Below are positions 1 to 9,586 of a stretch of 64,000 bases of DNA, one piece after another (position 1 is the stretch's first letter; the number at the start of each line of letters is the position of its first letter). The stretch covers positions 41,534,629 to 41,598,628 of the forward strand of contig CM037787.1 in assembly GCA_021229015.1 (NCBI GenBank), in the 5' to 3' direction. The stretch is from Solen grandis (lineage: Eukaryota > Mollusca > Bivalvia > Adapedonta > Solenidae). Position numbers and translations under genes: made by a program. The notes beneath the pieces are model-generated. The model was not told where the DNA came from. It did no database searches and saw nothing but the letters and a program-made list of their open reading frames with translations.

Positions 1-620
1 AATTTTTCAAAAAGTGTTGCCATTACTTTAATATTTCCTTTAGGGATAACTTTATAACTGCAGATGATCTCATACAATCTATTATTTTAAAATCTGTTGG
101 ATATATTTCTTTACACCATTCTAAACATTTATTTAAAAGATTTAAGTCTTGATTACATAAACACCAACCATAGTTTTTTGGATAAATTCCACTAGATCCA
201 TCTGCTAAAAAGAATCCTTCTATAAAAGCTTTTTTCTCTTCTAAAGTTGTTGGTTCTAATTTTAAAAATTCTTCTTTTAATGGTGGATTTAATGTTTCTT
301 TATAATTATCGTTAAATAAAAGATTTGTATTTAGTGTTAAATCTTTAGGTTTAATAATTTCATTATCATCTTTTATTAAAGAATGATCTTCAGTTACATC
401 AACAAATCCTACTGGTGTAACAACTCTAAACATTTCTTTTTCTGTTTCATGTTTAATTACAGTTTTTAATTTAACAAATCCTTTACTCGTCCAAACTTCT
501 AAATTTGTAAGTTTACAATAAAATTTACCATTTGAATATTCATATTCATCTATAATATCTTCTATCTTATCAATTTTTGTTTTTATATCTTAGTATTATT
601 GGAGTATCACCTAAAACTGA
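1..620 (-). other. Intein-like insertion with LAGLIDADG endonuclease inside the DNA polymerase (partial)
   Basis: Within the polymerase, on the same strand, the sequence changes to intein-type blocks. A block A candidate 'SVLGDTPI' is encoded at 597-620, its Ser falling where motif C of the polymerase is expected (preceding residues 'CSD', after 'YYDVVNELGKRK'). A one-base frame change near 575 follows. The frame 433-23 (136 aa) has a block B-like 'VTEDHSLI' (T14 to H17) and a dodecapeptide 'FIEGFFLADGSSGIY' (residues 70-84), the signature of LAGLIDADG homing endonucleases. Block F/G with the terminal His-Asn would lie beyond position 1, so the C-terminal splice junction cannot be seen. Inteins splice themselves out of the host protein, and the endonuclease spreads the insertion. 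Position at the DTD/S site matches the known pol-c insertion point of PolB inteins (established for archaeal and giant-virus PolB). The frame is broken, so this is a fossil. Confidence 0.8.
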
Positions 621-2074
621 ATCTGAACAACTAATTTTCTTTTCCCTAGTTCATTAACAACATCATAATAAAATTTAATTATTTAATAATAATTTAAATT
701 TTATATTTATATTTTTTTACTTCTTCTCTATCGGTAAGTAATTTAATTTCATTTCTTCCTCTTATATTTTCTAAAGTCTTTCCATAGAAACTATTATTCA
801 TTAATTTCCAAAGATCCTTTTCAAAGTTAGATGTTGTTTAAAATTAATATATTTCTTTAACCAATCTGATTCTTCAAATGAAATTGTTCTATAAACCTTT
901 GTAACTTTCATTCCTAATTTTATATACTCTTTTAAAATTGAATGATGTACAATATATTTCTTTTTATCTTTTAAAGTAAGAAATAATTTTCTTTACCAAT
1001 GGTTTCCAATAAATTTAATTGAAATTTTTTTTTTTTCATCTTTTCAGGTGAAAGGTATTTATTTGTTTTCTTTTTACATTAAACCTTTTTATAATAATTA
1101 GGATCTTCTTCCCATTTAAAATCTTTGGTTGGAAGAGGTTGAGACATTGCCCATCCATAAAGATTATTTGCATCTAAATATAATAAGAATTTTTCTTCTA
1201 AGAATTCACTTAAATCTCCTCCATTCTTTAATATTTCTTTTGCTTCTTTTTTTCATATTCATCTAAAATTCTTTTTCCTCCATTATAATTAGGAGTATAT
1301 TTATTAAAAGCTTTTACATGTCTTGGACCTAAAACACCAGAGAATCCACCTCTTATTCCTTTCTCAAACATTTGTAACATATCTATATCAGTTAATAATT
1401 CTAACTCTACTCCAGTATATTTTAGTCCACATTGCCATGTTAATCCTGGAGCAGAGTAACAATAACAAGGATCTATATTATGATGTTTTAAGAAAAAACT
1501 TCTAAATTTTTCAAACGCATCAGCTAAGATTAAAACATCTGTCTTTAAATATAATTCATGATAATCTTTTAAAGTTTACAATTATAATGAGAGTGTTGAT
1601 ATTCTTTACCTGTAATTGTTGTTTGAGTTAATGTAGAATAAAATTCTTTAATATCTGGTAATTGTGTTTCATTTAATTTTTCTATGGAATCTACATATTC
1701 ATATGGATAAAATCCTTTTTGTTTTAGTAGTGAAATATCTCCAAACTAAATTTTTCTAAAATAGGAAAAATGATTTAGCTATATCTGATAACCCTTTACT
1801 CATAAATCTATAAGAATCTAAAAATCTTAATTTTTTATAATATGATCCATAATCTATAGAAATATATTCTTCTGAACTTTTTGAAAGAAGTTTTACTTTA
1901 TTATATTTATCTTCATATTTCATAAGTTCTTCAATTAAAAAGTGGAAATCATAATTAGAACCATTATGAAAGAATACAGGTATTAACTTTGTTACTTTAC
2001 CTTCTTTTGTATTACATGATTGACATGCTGCTCCTCTATATTTCCCTGAAAGATGATTATGTTCTCTTACTTTA

Positions 2075-2100
2075 TGGACTTCGTCCAGCTGCGTAGCATT
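2075..2100 (-). repeat. Third copy of the in-frame palindromic mini-repeat
   Basis: This copy sits in the zinc-binding loop of the polymerase, between the first Cys pair (C89, C92) and H115, and lengthens that loop by a few residues ('NATQLDEVH'). It shares the hairpin plan of the 2592-2638 units, with stem bases changed in pairs. Confidence 0.7.
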
Positions 2101-2602
2101 ATCACTTTGTTTTTCAAATCCTTTTTCACAAATATAACATTCAGTTGCTTCTTGAAATTCTTCTTCTTCATACTTATTTAATATTGGTTTTTTCTGTTCA
2201 TTAAGATAGATTTTATAGTTTATTTCTTTAAATATCTTTATTACTTTTTCCACATATTTTTCTATTGCATCATTTCCAATATAAGAAAAGTATTGTGATT
2301 TATATATATTTGGATAATCAGATTTTACATATATTCCATAACTATTTACTTCTTGTTTAAATATTTTTTTTTTTCTTAGGTAATTTAGATTTACAGTGTT
2401 CATTATTATAACATATTTCTTTATGATTAATTAATGTTGTTTCCCTTTGAAATCCTTGTAAACAATTTCTACATGTAAATTGTTTATGATTATTCTTATA
2501 ACGAAAACTATCTAAATTTTTAATTAAACAATAATGGGTATTTTCATTACTTTCAATGTATAAGAGATCAACTACATTTTCGGAACTTTGTATGGAACTT
2601 TG

Positions 2603-2638
2603 TTCCAGCTGCTTTGCATTTTCCAGCTGTGAAACATT
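2603..2638 (-). repeat. Two tandem 18-nt in-frame repeats inside polymerase gene
   Basis: Read on the minus strand, two adjacent 18-nt units (2638-2621 and 2620-2603) encode 'NVSQLE' and 'NAKQLE'. A third related unit lies at 2100-2083 ('NATQLD'). Each begins with a small hairpin (TGT-ttc-ACA, TGC-aaa-GCA, TGC-tac-GCA) followed by CAGCTGG. The second and third units continue into a second hairpin (TGGAAC-aaa-GTTCCA and TGGAC-gaa-GTCCA). All three keep the polymerase frame. Confidence 0.75.
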
Positions 2639-3319
2639 GTTTGAAACATAAACTGGATATAAAGATTGTCTATTAGTTTGATCTTCTAATGCAAAAACAT
2701 TTATAATTAAATTATTTTGTCTCTCTACTTTTGGAATATCTTTTATAGCTACAGGATATTCAATTCCTTTCATATTAAGTTTATTTTCATATGGTTTATA
2801 TTTTGTCACTCTTTCTTTAATTATCATCTGCAGGATATAACTTTGCTAATATAGACCATAAAAAACATTTATTATCTTTTTTATTTTGAACATTAATAAT
2901 ATTACTTGATTTAAATTGAAGAGGAATATAAGATGAAGCTTTTTGATAATTATATGTATATTGTTTTACTTCTACACTTTTAATATTTCTAAAAACATAA
3001 CCAGATCCGCTTTCTTGAAATTCATCTATCCAAGCTTTAAATTTATCTATTAAACTATTATAGAATTCTTTTATATTATTTTGTGATTGAATAACTTGAA
3101 CAGGATGAGAGTAATAAGCTTCTATTATATGAAATGCTAAAGGAGTTGAAAATTCACTTGTTATTATTATTTTTATTTTCAAAGGAAAGTGATTAATAAC
3201 TACTCTTTTTCTTAATAACCTAATATACTTATTTATATCTTCTTCATCTATATCATCAATAGTTTTTTCATCAATGAGATCTTTAAATTTTCTTGGTCTC
3301 ATTTTAAAAGAAATAAATT

Positions 3320-3605
3320 TTAATTAGGTGTTTCACTGTGTTTCACTGTACTTTGTAGCGGTTCCCGAGTTGTTCCATAATGCTCCGCAGCCATATGATA
3401 ATTTTTCATATAATCAGGATTTCTAACAATAAACTCTTGATACGCTTTTTTATACTTTTCTTTGTTGTTTTGATAATGTTTTTTGATTAGGCTTAAGACA
3501 TTGTTTACATACAGATTTAATACCAAATCTTCTTCCTGTTTGTTTATAATATTCACTTAGTAGTTTGTATTCTTTACATTTTGTACAAACTTTTCGATCT
3601 GCCAT
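3320..3605 (-). pseudogene. Small zinc-ribbon protein of the Polinton-type element, frameshifted
   Basis: From an ATG at 3605 the frame encodes a zinc ribbon with two Cys pairs, 'CTKC' and 'CKQC', the second about 24 residues after the first. The frame shifts near 3480 and continues, in the frame that ends at 3320, as a lysine- and tyrosine-rich tail ('NNKEKYKKAYQEF', 'NPDYMKNY'). Short proteins with this Cys-pair plus basic YxK tail pattern are common in giant viruses and some are HNH-nuclease associated; the exact role here is unknown. It is transcribed in the same direction as the polymerase and only 18 nt upstream of it, and is head-to-head with the integrase gene. Confidence 0.6.
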
Positions 3606-3640
3606 TTTTAAGAAAACAATTTTAAGCTATTTAAAAATGG
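3602..3640. promoter_or_regulatory. Compact divergent start region, near-palindromic
   Basis: Only 30 nt separate the two opposing ATGs (3605 minus, 3636 plus). The two starts are mirror images: 'ccatttttaa' at 3602-3611 and 'ttaaaaatgg' at 3631-3640. The polymerase start at 3302 also follows a TTTTAAAATG stretch. This compactness is virus-like. A bidirectional promoter is inference only. Confidence 0.4.
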
Positions 3641-4559
3641 ATCACCCAAAAATATATTGTTTACGTTGTAAAAAGAATACTGAAAATAATTCAGTAGAAC
3701 AAGTAACAACAACCAATAATAGACAAATGTTAAAAGCTAAATGTTCTGAGTGTGGATCTAAGAAAAATAGATTTATAGGAACAAATGGTTTCACCAAAGG
3801 GGATAAATTAGCAGATGAATTACATCATAGAGTTATAAAGAAATTTCCTAAAAGACGTGTTTTTGTTGATTCAATAGATAAAATATGGGCTGTAACAATA
3901 TTCAAAACAAAATAAACTTTTGATGTTTTTAGTAAATATGGTTGGTTAATTCCATTGAAAAATAAAACAGGAGTAACAGTAAGTGAAGCATTTAAAACAT
4001 TATTTGAAGAAAGAAAACCAATTTTTATTTGGTCAGATAAAGGATCTGAATTTTATAATCGACAAGTAAAAGAATTATTAAATGATAATAACATAAAATT
4101 ATATTCAACTGAGAATGAAAAAAAATCTAGTGTAGTAGAACGTTGGATAGGAACTATGAAACAACATATGTTTAAATATTTTACTGCTCATGAAACTACT
4201 AAATATTATGATGTATTAGATCAATTAGTTAAAGATTATAATAATACAATTCATTCTTCAATTAAAATGACACCTGTTGAAGCAAGTAAATCAGAAAATA
4301 CATTAACAGTGTATGAAAATTTATATCCAGAAGAAGAAAAGAAAATTAAGAAACCTAAATTTAAAGTTGGAGATAGAGTAAGAATAACAAAAAAGAAAGG
4401 TAAATTTGAAAAGGGTTATACTACTCGTTGGACTAGAGAAATATTTGTAATTGAAGAAGTTTTAAATACAAATCCTGTTACTTATAAAATAAAGATTTAA
4501 AAGGTGAAGACATTACAGGTAGTTTTTATGAACAAGAATTACAGATAACTGAGTTCTAG
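3636..4559 (+). pseudogene. Zinc ribbon plus retrovirus-like integrase of the Polinton-type element, broken
   Basis: The ATG at 3636 opens a frame with two Cys pairs, 'CLRC' and 'CSEC', like the small DUF5679-type zinc ribbons seen in Polintons and adintoviruses. It then runs into integrase N-terminal sequence ('LADELHHRVIKKFPKRR') and stops at 3915. The next frame resumes at 'FDVFSKYGW' and contains the second catalytic Asp ('IWSDKGSEFYN') and the catalytic Glu ('SSVVERWIG'), followed by a basic C-terminal region with 'KFKVGDRVRI', typical of the integrase tail. The region around the first catalytic Asp is missing or altered ('WAVTIFKTK', stop), consistent with a deletion of some tens of residues. 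A one-base shift at about 4496 moves the C-terminus to the stop at 4557-4559. The integrase would insert the element, but this copy is inactive. Whether ribbon and integrase were one gene or were fused by deletion is unclear. Confidence 0.9.
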
Positions 4560-4770
4560 ATAATATCCAAAAATATAAAAACTGTATAATATTAAATTTT
4601 TATAATACGTTAGAAAACCCTCCTCCTCCATATTCAGAGTGGTAAAAAATGGTTCAGGAAAAAATATAATTTTCTTTATTTTTTTCATTGTTGTTTTTTT
4701 TTAAAAAGTTTACACATGTGTTTTTTTAAATTTTACATTAGTGTGATTTTTTTAATTTTTTTTAACTAGT
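4560..4770. other. AT-rich tail of the Polinton-type element, no gene
   Basis: Long T runs and no open frame. This sits between the integrase stop and the inverted repeat and may be part of the element's terminal region. Confidence 0.4.
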
Positions 4771-4903
4771 AGTAGTATAGGTATTGAATGTGACTGCTTT
4801 TTGGGGTTTACACATGATAAGCCAGACGCGCGGATTAGCGCGTCTGGGTTTTGAAGTGTGTTAGACCCGCAGTGAGCCAGTCACATTCAATACCTATACT
4901 ACT
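4771..4903. repeat. Perfect 26-bp inverted repeat with nested 10-bp hairpin; possible element terminus
   Basis: Outer arms 4771-4796 and 4878-4903 are perfect 26-bp reverse complements (starting agtagtatag and ending ctatactact). Inside is a GC-rich hairpin: ccagacgcgc (4822-4831) and gcgcgtctgg (4838-4847), with a 6-nt loop. LINE sequence begins directly after 4903. Polinton termini are known to start with AG and end with CT, which fits the outer arm, so 4903 may be the right end. The left end lies outside the window, so this is not proven. Confidence 0.75.
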
Positions 4904-5550
4904 GATGTGAAAGTAAAGATTAATCTATATTATCAAAGCTTGTGGTGCAATGAAGTTAAAATCTACCCAAAACTTAGAACTTACCGTCTATTTAAACACT
5001 CTTTTGACTGTGAGCCTTACCTTTTGTTAAACCTGGCCAGAAATGAAAGATCATTATTATCCCAATTTAGATGTGGTATTTTACCATTAAGAATAGAGAC
5101 AGGGAGGTATGTTGGAGAGGCGATCGAGCAAAGAGTCTGTAAAATGTGTGACAGTGATGTGATAGAAAATGAAATGCATTTTTTTGTTAGAGTGTGAAGC
5201 TTACCAGGGTCATAGACAGTGTATGGTTAATTCATTAAACTTAGATGTATATAGTGAAGAACAAAAATTTACACATTTACTTGAAAAATATCCACGGAGA
5301 GTGTTAAAATTTTTAACAAAAGCATATTTACATCGAAAATCTATTTTGTTTACATAATTTATATTTATCATCTGTGCCGTTCATTACTATGTTATTTATT
5401 TTGTAAATATAAACGGTGACATATAGGCCCATTGGGCCGGGTGTACGTAATATATTATGTTGATCTATTCATATATCTTAATATATATGCATTGTTTGTA
5501 CACATGTCACGATAATAAATAAACATTTACTTACTTACTTACTTACTTAT
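4904..5550 (+). mobile_element. Non-LTR retrotransposon (LINE) 3' fragment
   Basis: The frame 4907-5197 and its continuation 5169-5357 (frameshifted at about 5195) encode the C-terminal end of a LINE ORF2. Visible are 'LRTYRLFK', 'RSLLSQFRCGILPL' and a zinc-binding-type stretch 'CKMCDSDVIENEMHF' followed by 'ECEAY', the C..C...H...C pattern seen downstream of reverse transcriptase in many invertebrate LINEs. A short 3' untranslated region follows and ends in (TTAC)n at 5523-5547, a microsatellite tail typical of several LINE clades. The 5' end is truncated at the inverted repeat. Confidence 0.8.
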
Positions 5551-5620
5551 AACATAGATTGTGCTAACCCGCAAATCTCAGACACCAATAAGTCCTCAGT
5601 CTGTATTATGATTTGAGTTT

Positions 5621-5738
5621 TATGAGTTTTGAGTTTTATGAGTATGAGGCAAACATACATGAGATGAGGTAGTTCGATCACCTACCATAGTAACTATGGT
5701 CGAGGATAAAACGCAGTCTAGTTCATCTATGGCTTGTT
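5621..5738. repeat. 118-bp direct repeat, copy 1
   Basis: Nearly identical to 5910-6027 (offset 289), differing at only a few bases. It contains the palindrome accatagtaactatggt at 5684-5700. A related half (ccatagttactatgg) recurs near 6218. Confidence 0.85.
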
Positions 5739-5909
5739 TAGATGCGCATGCGTGGATAATGTGGTTGTGTTTTTGAGATCTGAGAAAATTTCGATTGTTT
5801 TTGTTCGAAATAAAAGTGAATTGGGACAATAAAACAGTGTATATGGTGAAACAGTCGTTTTTGGATAGTCTGGTATGTAAAGCCTTTATTGTGTGAAAGT
5901 GGATTGCAT

Positions 5910-6027
5910 TATGAGTTTTGAGTTTTATGAGTTTGAGGCAAACATACATGAGATGAGGTAGTTCGATCACCTACCATAGTAACTATGGTCGAGGATAAAA
6001 CGCAGTCTAGTTCAACTATGGCTTGTT
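5910..6027. repeat. 118-bp direct repeat, copy 2
   Basis: Second copy of the 5621-5738 repeat, with the same internal palindrome at 5973-5989. The 170 bases between the copies are unrelated. Confidence 0.85.
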
Positions 6028-6249
6028 ACTCTGGTCACACTCTTCAGTCTGGAGGAATGAAGACTATACAGAGGAGCACCGAATATCGACTATAGTACGG
6101 CCAGAGAAAATTGGTGGTTTGACCTTAGTTAATATTCGGATGACCTCTTTACATTTTTTCTCTCCTTTCCACTAGGGAGTTTGACTTGAGAAACCCACCA
6201 TACATTTTATCATTGGCCATAGTTACTATGGTAAGTGATGGAACTGCCT

Positions 6250-8480
6250 AGATGTATGAAACAATGTATTATGATTAAATAACGCTATAAAGTCGTTAGT
6301 AAATACTTAAATACTTCAGGGCGAATTTCATTAGTCTTGTTTCTCTAATAAAAATACCCAAGTATTTCATTTCTTAACAATTATTTTTAGTTATTACGGT
6401 AATAATTCATTTCAGGTTAGTCGTGTACTTGGATATTTCATTAAATAGTAATAGTGGACTGTGTACCTACCTAGTTTAAGAATTTAAGTATTACTTAGCG
6501 CTAAGTATTGTTGGTGGAATTCAAGCCTGGTTACATATGATTGAAGGAGAATTCAAACCTTGCGATTAATTTGTTAACAATTTAATGCATTACATTAATA
6601 TGTTTTCTGAAATAAATTACGACCAATTCGATGCCTTAATATCTTTTATGATATAACGTGAACTTGTTCCGAAATGTTTCCAAATGTTTCCATCATGTTT
6701 GATGAGGCTTCTTTGTCCAGTAATTTTCTTATGATAAGTTGCAGAGTAAAGTGGATATTTAGATTTCATATATATCAACACGTGTGTCAATATCCTAAAG
6801 TATCAATAAATTTGAATTAAATGAAAATAAACTCAATCGTTTCAATGATACCTATTGATAAATATTTATCCCCAACATGATACGCTCAGTCCAAAAAGAC
6901 AGTATACATGGTTTTTGTAGTGTGTGTGAAATGATAATTTCGTGAGACACTATTTTTTATTGATTTCGAGGAATATCTGAACATAATTAACTACACAGAC
7001 CAAACTCTAGAACTCTGAATTTTCGAGTATACCGGCGAAATCTTTAAAGTACACAATCAACGGAATTTAATGTTAACGAAAACTGATGTTTGTACGGTAT
7101 CATTAATCCAATAGTTAATGTTTGTCAAATTTTCGGCGCAGGATAAATACACCTAACGAAGTCATTAATGCAGACTTTCTTCTGAAGCAGTGTATATATC
7201 GACCATGTGTATATGGATTGATTGGAATAAAATGTTTCAGCCAATATGATTTTATCTAATGTTTTTGATAAACATTAATTTGACGCTTCTCTTGTTCACA
7301 AATGAAGATTCATTTCCCAACAAAGGCATTTCTCCTGTACAGTCAAACCTCTATGGACCCTGATTACCGGCTTTTATTCATTTTTACTGATAAAACTTAA
7401 TTGTGTTCAGCATAAACAAATAAATGACCAAAATAGAAGTATCTATGGAATTCAGAAACACAGCGATGTCTGGATATGAATGACTTGTCGACAAACACTG
7501 ATCGCCCACGTAAATCCTTCGAGGCGTGTTCTAGATTCATATAATTAGGTACAGCATGATGCAGCCATATTCCCAACCTCCTATTTCACCATTATTCAAA
7601 TAACATTTATTAATGAGACTGACTATCATCACGTTACCTTGGATGGCATTTTTATATCCGGGCAACATCAGTATAGGCATGGTATCATATTTAAAAAAAA
7701 TATCGCAGTCTCGAAATTTAGCTTCATTAAAAAAATACAAATAGAAATGTTGATGCTAAAGCATCAAGTCGCCGGAGAAGTTAAGTGTGCAAGTCATTAT
7801 TTTCTGTGTTATGTTACATATATTTAGGCGGACAATCTGAAAATGTATAAATGTCGAAGTATGATTCAATATATATTTATATATATTTTTTACAGGCAAT
7901 AACTAAATATCTATGCCTAACTATAGCCCCGAAATGTTTTCCGGTCCAGGAATGTGAGCGTTGAAAGCAACCCTGCTCAATGCATTGTGTAGTCAAAACT
8001 AATAAAAGCAATTTACGGAAACTGCCAAAAATTTGACCATTTTCGTTGGCGTCAGAACGGCAAAGTAGTACATGTATCGTGATTTTCACATGATGGGGAG
8101 AAATTTGTTACCCGTGAGCATTTACTTTTTATAATGATAATAATAATTTAAACACGTGATTGCACGTGCAACACTCATTACATTATTTTATTTTATAACT
8201 ATAATTTAATAACACAGCACTAATTAACAACTGAAATGTTTAAGCAGCTATTTGTTTTTCTCTTTTAAATAATGGCTTGTCCCAAGGGATCCAATCTTAA
8301 CCGTCAATAACGTATTTTTCAAAAGGTGTATTTTGCTTGTTAGGAACTAAACAGCCAGAATTATTTTCATAAAACAATAGTAATTATACTAGCATTTTGT
8401 ATGAGGAAAGAAGCTATTTTGTGCCTTATTCATTAGTTAACATGTTTAAATTCACTGACTTCTCCTACCATAGACTTAAT
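6250..8480. other. Intergenic, no gene seen
   Basis: AT-rich sequence with only short chance frames and no recognised domain, tRNA or tandem repeat. Confidence 0.5.
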
Positions 8481-8481
8481 C

Positions 8482-8713
8482 TTAACCCTTTCCCTCATAG
8501 AGGACACCATGAAAGACCTATGCGAACAGCATAAAACCAGATAGCCTGCGAGTTACTCGCAGGCTGATCAGTTTTATGCTGTTCGCTGCTCCTCATGGTC
8601 TGGAAATGAGGACTTTATAATTAATTTGGTAAGGTTTGAGTTTGGCTTCTGTAGATCAGCTTTATGTGTACCTATTGAGTACGTCGAAATGATCTATATG
8701 AGGGAAAGGTTAA
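8482..8713. mobile_element. Miniature inverted-repeat element with nested hairpins
   Basis: Terminal inverted repeats ttaaccctttccctcata (8482-8499) and tatgagggaaaggttaa (8697-8713) match except for one base. Inside is a 16-bp perfect stem, gcgaacagcataaaac (8522-8537) with gttttatgctgttcgc (8571-8586), and within that an 11-bp stem agcctgcgagt/actcgcaggct (8543-8565) with a one-base loop. No coding capacity, so non-autonomous. The class is undetermined, because no clear target duplication is visible. Confidence 0.75.
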
Positions 8714-9496
8714 ACAGTAACAAATATGGTCGCCGGTTCCTACAGGCGACTTACGAAACATTTTGTCCTGTCATGATGTATTGATGGTTTACATACACGG
8801 TCACGGAGTAGTTTGTGTTAGAACGAACAAGGTCGATGTTAAAATCCTCATTGAGCGTTTATTATGAGAACATAAGGAAAACTCAGAATAGCATTGCGAC
8901 TTTTTTCTTTTTATGAATAGCAAAGAAATGCATGACAGGCATGGGTTATACATTCAACACATTTTTTTTTTAATTTAACTTGAATTTCCCGGTAAAATAG
9001 AAATACTTCTTATAGCTAATTCAATGTTTGTTTTTTTATTTTTAAACATTTGATATAATATAATAATTAATATCGTTAAATGATTTTTTTTTCCAATTTT
9101 GAATAATTTCCTGAAAACAAATTAATCCCTGACCAATACCTAAAAAAAGACATATATAATTATTGTATGTATAACGACTTTATTTGGTGTTCACGTGTGT
9201 ATTTGGTGTTCACGTGTGTGTGTGTGTGTGTGTAGTCCCAGAACCGATGGTGTTGTATAATGTCTACGTTGTTTTTGTATAAAGAAGAACGTACCGTAGC
9301 TTATGTGTGTGATAAAATAATAATGCGCTACGAGAAAATTCCCAAATATGTTAAAATAACACTGCTTAATTTACTTTCATCTTTTTTTAATTATCTTAGA
9401 CATTTTAGATAGATAGATAAAAAGTGATAGGATAATAATACGTTACTGCATTTTGATAGCAAGTTGACCAGGCTCGGCAGGGAGAAGTACGAGACC
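8714..9496. other. Intergenic; (GT)n microsatellite
   Basis: No gene. At 9182-9232 a unit tatttggtgttcacgtgtg is repeated twice and leads into a (GT)n run; a short (AGAT)n lies near 9405. Confidence 0.5.
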
Positions 9497-9586
9497 CATC
9501 GTCGGATACCCCTGGCTGATTTATTCCGTTTCACTACACGACATCATATAGATGATTTATTGATCGGCCGTAGGTATTCGACGATG
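9497..9586. mobile_element. Short foldback element, family with the 25109 copy
   Basis: Ends are inverted: catcgtcggatacccctggc at the left and ggccgtaggtattcgacgatg at the right. The interior matches 25109-25200. No target duplication is evident at this copy. Confidence 0.65.

Larger units (their letters stand above)
1..3302 (-). pseudogene. Polinton/Maverick-type family B DNA polymerase, broken, runs off window
   Basis: A minus-strand polymerase gene starts at 3302 and leaves the window at position 1. In gene order: an N-terminal region (3302-2817); a C2HC-like finger (C119, C122, H135, C139 of the 2827-2357 frame); a zinc-binding loop with C89, C92, H115, H117, C127, C130 and an exonuclease motif 'FFHNGSNYDFHFLI' (2403-1756); polymerase motif A 'LDANNLYG' (1154-1177); and motif B 'NNSFYG' (781-798). 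These motifs are typical of the DNA_pol_B_2 (protein-primed, viral/organellar) group used by Polintons and adintoviruses. The reading frame breaks at least near 2820, 2400, 1750, 1250, 850, 690 and 640, and the spacing between motif B and the motif C region is shorter than usual, suggesting a deletion. It lies 18 bases after the zinc-ribbon gene on the same strand and diverges from the integrase. Identification is firm; activity is not expected. Confidence 0.92.
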
